From: a virus
Direction: 5' to 3' (one strand)
Length of the DNA stretch: 22,091 bases
IMG/VR virus record: IMGVR_UViG_3300030106_001686
Coordinates: 34,506 to 56,596 of that record
Under the pieces are notes generated by a model. That model searched no databases. It was not told the DNA's origin and was given only the letters and a program-made list of their open reading frames with translations. Below, piece by piece: positions 16,298 through 22,091 of this stretch (its first letter is position 1; each line of letters begins with the position of its first letter). The position numbers and the translations under genes were made by a program.

Positions 16298-17057
16298 TTT
16301 TTTCTCCTTGTTTAGATTTTAAAGATTGTTTAAATGCAGACATGAAAGCTGTCCAATCAAGATCCAAAGGTGCTACCCCAAGATCAACTCGACTCTTAGC
16401 ATCAAACGCTGCGGTATATTTATGAAACAACTTACGCTTGCCATAAGACACTGCTCTGGTTGTTTCTTTAAAACCCTGTCCACTTGTACGAGTTGATACC
16501 TCGTAGTTTGCAAACAGGTTGAAGTCCACCCACTCACGAATCATCGCTGATACTTTTTTGTGTGTGGACATTTCCCAACGATCATAAGGCTCTCGCTCTG
16601 GATCATTGAAAGTTCTAATGCCTACATGAGAAAGTAAAATGACGTGCATTTTCTTTTTCTGTAGTGCATCAAACATGCGTAGTAATCTGCCAAACAATTC
16701 AGCAGACTCTGTAAAACCCTTACCGTATCCCAATGATTCAATAGACTTGATTGAGTGATTCATACAAACTTTTTGTTGCACTAACTTCTCAGCCCAGTCT
16801 GTTGTATCAAAGACTACAGTTTTGTAATCATGCTTTTCATCATGCAAAGTTCTGATCTGATTAACTATGTCATCGTAGCTTTCACATAATGGAAAGGATG
16901 ATGTATCTACATAGTTAGTCCCAGCTTCTGTTTTAATAAAGATAGGCTTGGGTGCTTGACTAGCAAAGGTAGTTTTACCTATGCCGTCAGTTCCTGATAC
17001 ATTTATTTTAATAGCAGGTATTTGTATGCCTGTGGTCACTTCATTTAATAGACTCAT
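16290..17057 (-). CDS. RecA-fold ATPase, Sak4-like phage recombinase
   Basis: This 255-residue AAA/RecA-fold protein has Walker A GTDGIGKTT (22-30, K28), Walker B TVVFD (80-84, D84), and a VILLSH sensor segment ending at H144. Length and single domain fit the Sak4/AAA_24 group of phage ATPases that promote single-strand annealing or strand exchange with an SSB partner; the SSB-like gene directly downstream fits this. The start ATG at 17057 overlaps the preceding gene by 17 bases. Alternative: a general RecA-fold ATPase with another role in DNA metabolism, but the operon context favours recombination. Confidence 0.85.
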   Translation of the reverse strand: MSLLNEVTTGIQIPAIKINVSGTDGIGKTTFASQAPKPIFIKTEAGTNYVDTSSFPLCESYDDIVNQIRTLHDEKHDYKTVVFDTTDWAEKLVQQKVCMNHSIKSIESLGYGKGFTESAELFGRLLRMFDALQKKKMHVILLSHVGIRTFNDPEREPYDRWEMSTHKKVSAMIREWVDFNLFANYEVSTRTSGQGFKETTRAVSYGKRKLFHKYTAAFDAKSRVDLGVAPLDLDWTAFMSAFKQSLKSKQGEKNV

Positions 17058-17241
17058 ACTTGTCTACCTCCGTGTCATTCATAGACATAAAACCTTGAGA
17101 AGTCATTTCATCTGCTATAGTTTCTACATCATCTACTATCATTAATATTCTATTAACCCAAGCAGAGTGTAGTCCAGGTGCCACCTCTCTTTTAATACGG
17201 TCTCTTATTTGTTGTGTCACAGCACTGTAATGTATTGTCAT
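17041..17241 (-). CDS. Small hypothetical protein in recombination operon
   Basis: This is a 66-residue protein, probably helical, with no family that I recognise (MTIHYSAVTQQIRDRIKREV, then HSAWVNRILMIVDDVETIAD). It has no membrane segment or metal site. It overlaps the ATPase start by 17 bases and touches the stop of the upstream gene by one base, so it is cotranscribed and possibly translationally coupled with both. Confidence 0.6.
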   Translation of the reverse strand: MTIHYSAVTQQIRDRIKREVAPGLHSAWVNRILMIVDDVETIADEMTSQGFMSMNDTEVDKYESIK

Positions 17242-17684
17242 TATTTTGTCCCCTTTAATGGCTCAACAAAAGACACATAAGGTCTTTCGTTAATTTTAGT
17301 TTGTAAACCCTCTTGAAACTTATCAAACACATCAGGATAGTTTTGCTCTATCGTTTTAGATAAAGCACTATCTTCAATGTATTTAGTTTTAAAAGGAAAT
17401 AAGTTTTCAGGTATATCTTGTTTTACTTTAGATAAAAAGTCTTGATCCCATGATCTAGTAACTTTGTATTGCACTCGTAAGTCTTTCGGTATGATACCGT
17501 TAAGTTGAACTCGAGTAGATCCACCTGAGTTAGAAAGTCGATTGACTTGTCCATGCACCTCTGGGTGTGCAGTAATAGCAAAGTCAAGATCAGAACTTTG
17601 TTGTTTAAGTTCAGCTTGCTTTGCTAGATTCTTTTTCTTCTCTACCAAAAGTTGCGGTAGAGTAAGCTTTGAATAGTCTTTCAT
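17241..17684 (-). CDS. Hypothetical protein, first gene of the leftward operon
   Basis: I place the start at the ATG at 17684 (MKDYSKLTLPQLL, 147 residues). It has AAAAAAGGAGCAACTT just before it, whereas an upstream in-frame ATG at 17708 would lie at or before the transcription start predicted from the promoter at 17711-17741. An N-terminal coiled-coil-like helix (LLVEKKKNLAKQAELKQQSS) precedes a mixed region with no motif I can name. Several phages carry a similar small protein ahead of their Sak4/SSB genes, which suggests an accessory to replication or recombination, but this is inference. It ends one base into the next gene. Confidence 0.7.
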   Translation of the reverse strand: MKDYSKLTLPQLLVEKKKNLAKQAELKQQSSDLDFAITAHPEVHGQVNRLSNSGGSTRVQLNGIIPKDLRVQYKVTRSWDQDFLSKVKQDIPENLFPFKTKYIEDSALSKTIEQNYPDVFDKFQEGLQTKINERPYVSFVEPLKGTK

Positions 17685-17710
17685 AAGTTGCTCCTTTTTT
17701 AAATACACTG

Positions 17711-17741
17711 TTTATATTACTCCCATAAATTACATTGTCAA
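17711..17741 (-). promoter_or_regulatory. Leftward sigma70-type promoter
   Basis: On the minus strand a perfect -35 TTGACA (plus-strand 17736-17741) is followed after 16 bases by TAATAT (17714-17719) or after 19 bases by TATAAA (17711-17716). The predicted transcription start falls near 17703-17707, about 20 bases before the ATG at 17684 with its Shine-Dalgarno site between. It would drive the recombination operon down to 12507. Confidence 0.65.
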
Positions 17742-17760
17742 TACTTTGTATAAAAAAAAC

Positions 17761-17794
17761 TTTACTTATTGTATATAGTCATTTACTATTGTAT
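17761..17794. repeat. Direct repeats in the divergent control region
   Basis: TTTACTTATTGTAT (17761-17774) and TTTACTATTGTAT (17782-17794) are near-identical direct repeats, 21 bases apart at their starts, differing by one inserted T. Two helical turns of spacing would put both on the same face of the DNA, as for a repressor operator or a short iteron pair. They lie upstream of both divergent promoters. Confidence 0.55.
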
Positions 17795-17796
17795 TT

Positions 17797-17867
17797 GGTG
17801 TGAGTTAAACCTCTATTCATATTTACAATATACTCTATCCCCCTAGCGTATAAATTTAACTCACACC
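17797..17867. promoter_or_regulatory. 13-bp split inverted repeat, likely operator flanking the rightward promoter
   Basis: GGTGTGAGTTAAA (17797-17809) and TTTAACTCACACC (17855-17867) are perfect reverse complements separated by 45 bases. The right arm ends 17 bases before the ATG of the HTH regulator. Candidate rightward -10 sequences lie between the arms: TATACT (17829-17834) and TATAAA (17849-17854, directly abutting the right arm). A -35-like TTTACA is at 17822-17827, but its spacing to TATAAA (21) is too long, so the exact promoter is unresolved. The arrangement suits looping or cooperative binding by the downstream HTH protein. Confidence 0.6.
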
Positions 17868-17884
17868 TTCTATTTAGGAGAACT

Positions 17885-18082
17885 ATGGAACTTAAAGACT
17901 ATATAAAAAAACGTGGCGAAGATAATCTTGCTAAGGATCTTGGGGTGTCAGTCGATACTGTTAAGGCATGGAGATATGGCAATCGACAGCCTTCAGTAAA
18001 TCAAGCTAAAAAAATAATTAAGATGACAGGCTACGCTTTAGGTTGGGAAAACATTTATGGACCAATAGACGAATGCCAATAG
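17885..18082 (+). CDS. Cro/CI-type HTH transcriptional regulator
   Basis: This 65-residue protein is little more than a helix-turn-helix: helix 2 at NLAKDLGV, turn, then recognition helix SVDTVKAWRYG and the typical NRQPSVNQAKKI continuation. Size and position match phage Cro-like repressors. The ATG at 17885 has TTTAGGAGAA upstream. It is the first gene of the rightward early operon and sits just beyond an inverted repeat, so it most likely represses its own promoter and perhaps the leftward one. Its stop overlaps the primase-helicase start by 10 bases. Confidence 0.85.
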   Translation: MELKDYIKKRGEDNLAKDLGVSVDTVKAWRYGNRQPSVNQAKKIIKMTGYALGWENIYGPIDECQ

Positions 18083-20079
18083 AAATAAAACCAAACTCAC
18101 TAGGCCAAGATATACAGCAAGATGAACGCAAAGATATGCTTATGTCGTATCATGAAAATTATTTTCATTTGATACCCTGTGGATCAAACACAGATATTAT
18201 TCCAGAATATTTTAAAAGCAGACATCCTTTTGAAGATGATATTGTTTTACAAAAGCGTTGGTCTAAAACTCCAAGAGTAAAGTGGGCTGACTATACAAAG
18301 AAACAACCAACACTGAATGAATTAAAACAATGGTATCTACAGTTCCCAGAATGTAATTGGGCTGCTATCACAGGTATAACATTTATAGTCCTTGATGCAG
18401 ATACGCAAGAAGCCTGTGAGTTTTGTGAGTCAGGTCAGATAACAAGAACAATACTAAAACAGAAAACACCTAGAGGTGGCTATCATTATTTCTATGCAAT
18501 CAATGATGATCTTAAAATCAGAAATACCACAGGTAAATTAGATATTAGAGGAGAGGGTGGTTATGTCATGGTTAGTCCCTCTACTAATTATAAATTTGAA
18601 GTAGTCGAGGGAGCTGTATTAGATTCGCTTGATGATTTACCAACGCTAACAAGCCAAGACATGAATGTAATCTATGACTACAACAACACAGGCAAGATCA
18701 ACACAGACAGCAAGACACCACTTACAACAGACGGTGTGCAAACAGGTATGCGTAATGATACTCTCGCCAGGTTAGTAGGCAGATGGATACTAGAGGGTTG
18801 GGGTATGCGTGAGGTTGTCATTAAAGCACTCGACTGGAATCAAACCAATACTCCACCTATGAGTGTGCAAGAAGTATTAAACACAACACAAAGTATTTGT
18901 GAAGGACACATAAGAAGAAATCCTAGCGAAGATAGTGGCATACAGAAATGGAACACAAGTCAATGGCAGATACAACTGACAGATGATTTAAAAGAAATTA
19001 TGGATCAAGAAGATCCTATCGAACAAGCAAAGAAAGAAAAAGTTATTGACACTGATCCACTTGGACTCAAAGCATTCAACGATCCTTTTTGGGATGCTAT
19101 GGATTCAGACAGGATAGAACAGTATTGGGGAGATGCTTTTGTATTTGAACAGTCAAGAGTATTGTTGCTTGGTAAACCAAAGATAGGTAAGTCACATTGG
19201 TTAGGTGCTTTCGCAGCAGCAGCTACGACAGGCACAGAGTTTATGGGTAGGTCTTTCTCAAGACCACTCAAAGTTATGTGGCTACAAGCAGAGATTATCC
19301 ATGAGTTTTTAAAGAAAAGAATAGAAATGTATTATCAACCTTTTCATCATGATGCAGAACTATACAACATAGGCAAGTCAAATCTAATTGCATCAGGTAG
19401 ATTAAGAAAGAATCTAATGAGAGATAATGATATAGATGCTATCGCAGATAGTATTGAATACCATAAGCCTGACTTGGTTATGATTGATCCTATCATTAAT
19501 TTTTTTAGTGGCGAAGAAAACTCTAACTCAGAGATACACGAAATGTTATCAAGGGTAGATAAACTTATTGAACTATATAAGGTAGCAGTTATCATCGCAC
19601 ACCACACAGGCAAAGAAAGAGCAGATGATCTGTCGTTCATGTCAGCTAGAGGTGGTAGTGCCTTTGCAGGTTGGATGGATTCAGGTATCAAGCTGTCAGG
19701 TAAAAAGCCAAACATAACTTTATTTTATGAAGCTCGTAATGCAAGAGAGCCTGAGCAACACTTAGCATACTTTGATTTTGAAAGAGGACACTTCAGAGTG
19801 GTAGATGCACAAGACAGTCCAGACGAGGTAGAGATTGCAAGAGTGGTGGCATCAGCTATGAGCAAACAAAAGTTTTACTCAAGAAAAGAACTAGAACTAT
19901 TAGCAAGACAAGCACTCAAAGAAAACGAACTAGCATCAGGCGAAAGGGCTGCTCGTTATGCAGTCAGCTATGTGCAAAAGTATTTAGGCGAGAGAGTCAA
20001 GAGTCACAATGTTCCAGGTAAAAACACATGGTACTATTTATCAGACAATGAAATGAAGAGGCCTTGGAGTGAAGATTGA
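18073..20079 (+). CDS. Primase-polymerase/helicase fusion (replication initiator)
   Basis: This 668-residue protein is counted from the ATG at 18073; an upstream in-frame TTG at 18043 would increase the overlap with the HTH gene. The N-terminal half is a prim-pol domain: VLDADT with D108 and D110 as metal ligands, GGYHYFYA with H138, and LDIRGEGGYV with D157. The C-terminal half is a RecA-like helicase/ATPase of the RepA/AAA_25 type: Walker A GKPKIGKS (367-374), Walker B LVMID with D472, and IIAHHTGK (H510, H511). Such fusions open the origin, unwind DNA and make primers in phages and plasmids. About 15 residues at the C-terminus are basic/aromatic with a winged-helix-like lead-in. Its TGA overlaps the next gene by 11 bases. 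Confidence 0.88.
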   Translation: MPIEIKPNSLGQDIQQDERKDMLMSYHENYFHLIPCGSNTDIIPEYFKSRHPFEDDIVLQKRWSKTPRVKWADYTKKQPTLNELKQWYLQFPECNWAAITGITFIVLDADTQEACEFCESGQITRTILKQKTPRGGYHYFYAINDDLKIRNTTGKLDIRGEGGYVMVSPSTNYKFEVVEGAVLDSLDDLPTLTSQDMNVIYDYNNTGKINTDSKTPLTTDGVQTGMRNDTLARLVGRWILEGWGMREVVIKALDWNQTNTPPMSVQEVLNTTQSICEGHIRRNPSEDSGIQKWNTSQWQIQLTDDLKEIMDQEDPIEQAKKEKVIDTDPLGLKAFNDPFWDAMDSDRIEQYWGDAFVFEQSRVLLLGKPKIGKSHWLGAFAAAATTGTEFMGRSFSRPLKVMWLQAEIIHEFLKKRIEMYYQPFHHDAELYNIGKSNLIASGRLRKNLMRDNDIDAIADSIEYHKPDLVMIDPIINFFSGEENSNSEIHEMLSRVDKLIELYKVAVIIAHHTGKERADDLSFMSARGGSAFAGWMDSGIKLSGKKPNITLFYEARNAREPEQHLAYFDFERGHFRVVDAQDSPDEVEIARVVASAMSKQKFYSRKELELLARQALKENELASGERAARYAVSYVQKYLGERVKSHNVPGKNTWYYLSDNEMKRPWSED

Positions 20080-20281
20080 CAAAGACTCTATGGAAGAGGC
20101 AGTCAATGATGTTGGTATTGGATTAGTATTATCTTTTCCGATCAGCTATGGTTTGCTTAGGTTGTGTAGCTATCTTGAGGTTAGTCTTGTAGCTACATCT
20201 GTAATACAAGTATCAGTGTTTACTTTGGTAGCAGTTGTGAGAAAGTATATGGTAAGAGTTTATTACAAAGAAAGACAATGA
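20069..20281 (+). CDS. Small two-span membrane protein (DUF7220-like)
   Basis: This 70-residue protein has two hydrophobic segments (about 16-34, GIGLVLSFPISYGLLRLC, and about 37-56, EVSLVATSVIQVSVFTLVAV). A basic tail follows (RKYMVRVYYKERQ), giving a likely N-in/C-in hairpin. It resembles the small phage membrane family that I recall as DUF7220, whose role is not known. I chose the GTG at 20069 because GAGG lies 8 bases before it; the ATG at 20090 has no suitable Shine-Dalgarno sequence. It overlaps both neighbours (11 bases upstream, ATGA downstream). Confidence 0.7.
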   Translation: MKIDKDSMEEAVNDVGIGLVLSFPISYGLLRLCSYLEVSLVATSVIQVSVFTLVAVVRKYMVRVYYKERQ

Positions 20282-21273
20282 AGATAGACATATACACAGG
20301 AGATTGTCTTGATTCATTAAAACAGCTAGAGGATCAAAGCATAAATACTTGTATAACAAGTCCGCCTTATTGGGGATTGCGTGATTACAACGGAGAAGAA
20401 AAACAATTAGGCCTAGAAGATACGCCTGAAGAATTTGTTGATAACTTAGTTAAAGTATTTAAAGAAGTAAAACGAGTCTTGCGTAATGATGGCACAGTTT
20501 GGCTTAATCTTGGTGATAGTTATGCAAGAACTGGTGGTGATAGCTCTAAAAAAGGTAGGCATTGGGATCACAGAAAAAATAATCCAAATACAGGTCATAA
20601 CAGATATGCAAAAGATATAGGATTAAAACAAAAAGATTTAGTTGGCATACCTTGGCGGGTAGCTTTTGCATTACAGCAAGATGGTTGGTATTTAAGACAA
20701 GATATTATTTGGCATAAACCTAACCCTATGCCAGAAAGTGTGCAAGATCGTTGTACTAAAGCACATGAATATATATTTTTATTAAGTAAAAGTCAGAAGT
20801 ATTACTTTGATAATGAGGCAATTAAAGAAGAATCAGTGACGGTAAATTCTAAAGGAGAAATAGGTAAGCCCAACAGTGCAAAGAATGTAGGTAAGTCTGT
20901 TGAAGGCATAGATGGATTTGATGTAAGGAGTGGTTTTAAAGACATGGGTGCTTATGAAAAGAAAAACAAAAGATCAGTATGGACTGTAGCAACAAAGCCT
21001 TTTACTGAAGCTCACTTTGCTACCTTTCCTAAGGAATTAATACTTCCATGCGTATTAGCTGGTTGTCCTGAAGGAGGCACAGTTTTAGATCCTTTTGCTG
21101 GCAGTGGAACAACAGGAATAGTAGCCAATTACAGAAATAGAAACGCAGTATTATTAGAATTAAGTGAGGATTATATTAAGATAGCAGTTAAAAGAATAAA
21201 AAAAGAAGTGGGAACATTGTTTTTAAATTTAAACATTATTAGGAGAAAAGATGAAAGTATTAAGTTTGTTTGA
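20278..21273 (+). CDS. SPPY-type DNA amino-methyltransferase (m4C or m6A)
   Basis: This 331-residue methyltransferase has the catalytic TSPPYW (27-32) before the S-adenosylmethionine-binding FAGSGTT (273-279), the order of beta-class enzymes (motif IV first). SPPY is most often found in N4-cytosine methyltransferases, though some N6-adenine enzymes share it. GLRDYNGEEKQLGLE after the motif is typical of phage members. A probable recognition region spans about residues 80-230. The last 20 residues, read in a frame that overlaps the next gene by 23 bases, are not conserved. With no nuclease partner nearby it is probably an orphan that protects phage DNA from host restriction. Confidence 0.9.
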   Translation: MKIDIYTGDCLDSLKQLEDQSINTCITSPPYWGLRDYNGEEKQLGLEDTPEEFVDNLVKVFKEVKRVLRNDGTVWLNLGDSYARTGGDSSKKGRHWDHRKNNPNTGHNRYAKDIGLKQKDLVGIPWRVAFALQQDGWYLRQDIIWHKPNPMPESVQDRCTKAHEYIFLLSKSQKYYFDNEAIKEESVTVNSKGEIGKPNSAKNVGKSVEGIDGFDVRSGFKDMGAYEKKNKRSVWTVATKPFTEAHFATFPKELILPCVLAGCPEGGTVLDPFAGSGTTGIVANYRNRNAVLLELSEDYIKIAVKRIKKEVGTLFLNLNIIRRKDESIKFV

Positions 21274-22091
21274 CGGCATGAGTTGTGGGCGTATCGCCTT
21301 AGATCAGCTTGGCATACCTGTAGAAAAGTATTACGCAAGTGAGATAGATAAGTATGCTATACAGGTCAGCCAAGCAAACTATCCTGAGATAGAGCAGGTT
21401 GGCGATATATGTAATTTAGATCCGAAAGACTATCAAGATGTAGACCTCATACTTGCAGGCAGTCCATGTCAAGGGTTTAGTTTTGCAGGTAAACAGTTGG
21501 CCTTTGATGATCCTAGATCAGCTTTGTTCTTTGAGTTCATACGCTTACTCAAAGCTATCAAACCAAAGTATTTCTTACTAGAGAATGTCAGAATGAAGAA
21601 AGAGTTTTTAGATGTAATTACGCAACAAGTATCAGAGTGTTATAAAGCAGATGATGTTGCACCTGAGTTTAAAGATATACTTGGTAATGTCACGATCAAA
21701 CCTCATTTTATAAATAGCTCTTTAGTATCAGCACAGTCAAGGCAGAGATACTATTGGACTAACATACCTGGAATCAAACAGCCAGAAGATAGAGGCATAG
21801 TGCTGAGGGATATATTGGAAACTGAAACAGATGAACGCCCTGTAAAAGATACTAAAAGAAATCAAAGGCACTACAAAAATGAAGATGAAAAGTCTTTGTG
21901 TATGACAGCTACCATGTACAAGGGTGCAGGCAATAATGGTATGACCTTAGTTCCACAGAAACCTATTAAAGTAGGCATGAATGTAGAAGAAGTAAAGGTT
22001 AGAAAGCATGAGGTTGATATACCTGGACTACAAACATGTATCTTAGATCACTATGCAAAGTGTGGTAAGAACAAAAAAGAAATAGCAAAGG
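21251..22091 (+). CDS. DNA cytosine-C5 methyltransferase (3' truncated by window end)
   Basis: This frame opens at ATG 21251, preceded by AGGAGAAAAG, and stays open to the last base (280 codons). Motif I is FDGMSCGRIAL (7-17), motif IV is GSPCQGFSFAG (70-80) with catalytic C73, motif VI is ENV (111-113), and motif VIII is QSRQRYYW (162-169). The target-recognition region and motifs IX and X lie at or beyond the end of the window. It transfers a methyl group from S-adenosylmethionine to C5 of cytosine. It overlaps the preceding methyltransferase by 23 bases in another frame, so the two are cotranscribed and probably act together against host restriction. Confidence 0.92.
   Translation, partial: MKVLSLFDGMSCGRIALDQLGIPVEKYYASEIDKYAIQVSQANYPEIEQVGDICNLDPKDYQDVDLILAGSPCQGFSFAGKQLAFDDPRSALFFEFIRLLKAIKPKYFLLENVRMKKEFLDVITQQVSECYKADDVAPEFKDILGNVTIKPHFINSSLVSAQSRQRYYWTNIPGIKQPEDRGIVLRDILETETDERPVKDTKRNQRHYKNEDEKSLCMTATMYKGAGNNGMTLVPQKPIKVGMNVEEVKVRKHEVDIPGLQTCILDHYAKCGKNKKEIAK

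Noticed and set aside
17685-17708. Upstream ATG for the first leftward gene
   Set aside because: It lies at or before the predicted transcription start, and the ATG at 17684 has a consensus ribosome-binding site.
17799-17865. TGTGA and TCACA inside the inverted-repeat arms, resembling CRP half-sites, tempting because the phage carries a cyclase
   Set aside because: CRP needs the half-sites 6 bp apart; here they are more than 50 bp apart and each arm lacks a partner half-site. The arms are better explained as operator of the adjacent HTH protein.
1-22091. tRNA genes, CRISPR arrays, insertion sequences, integrase or attachment sites
   Set aside because: None seen: no repeat-spacer pattern, no transposase or integrase motifs, no cloverleaf-like segment in the few short intergenic gaps.

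Overview
The window reads as part of a tailed-phage genome (or a prophage or cloned phage fragment). Genes are packed with overlaps of a few bases, the base composition is AT-rich throughout, and a lysis cassette, a virion cassette and a phage replication/recombination cassette are all present. There are no metabolic, ribosomal or tRNA genes. A packaged-DNA-stabilisation/neck protein resembling P22 gp10, several large glycine-, alanine- or glutamine-rich candidate ejection proteins, and no visible tape measure point to a short-tailed (podovirus-like) phage. The low GC, the 3TM holin of the GTA/alphaproteobacterial phage type, and recurring glycine-box and EF-hand-like motifs that I associate with marine phages suggest a host among AT-rich marine Alphaproteobacteria (for example SAR11/SAR116-like). 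The host assignment is inference.
Layout. (1) 1-1645, plus strand: the 3' part of a class III nucleotide cyclase, an XhlA-like single-span membrane protein, a 3TM holin and a GH24 endolysin. (2) 1648-12510, plus strand: a co-directional run of virion genes, namely a gp10-like neck protein, a small structural protein, a glycine-box protein, a GNAT acetyltransferase, a Q/A-rich protein with a C-terminal S74-type chaperone domain, a protein with an EF-hand-like loop, a basic protein and a 1321-residue candidate ejection protein. (3) 12507-17684, minus strand, read from right to left: two small unknown proteins, a Sak4-like RecA-fold ATPase, a DUF669/SSB-like protein with an acidic tail, a hairpin-rich spacer, a small protein, an SF2 helicase with a zinc-finger motif, a small HTH protein and a RecB/Cas4-like nuclease. 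(4) 17685-17884: a 200-bp divergent control region with a near-consensus leftward promoter, direct repeats and a 13-bp split inverted repeat. (5) 17885-22091, plus strand: a Cro-like HTH regulator, a primase-polymerase/helicase fusion, a small membrane protein, an SPPY-type amino-methyltransferase and the start of a cytosine-C5 methyltransferase that runs off the window.
How the parts work together. The HTH protein at 17885 probably controls the divergent promoters. The rightward operon would start replication and modify DNA. The leftward operon supplies strand annealing/exchange, ssDNA binding, helicase and exonuclease, a typical phage recombination set. The rightward block at 1-12510 is late: lysis, DNA stabilisation and ejection. 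No integrase, terminase, capsid, portal or DNA polymerase gene lies in the window, so lifestyle cannot be decided from this sequence alone. The most unusual element is the class III cyclase joined by overlap to the lysis cassette.
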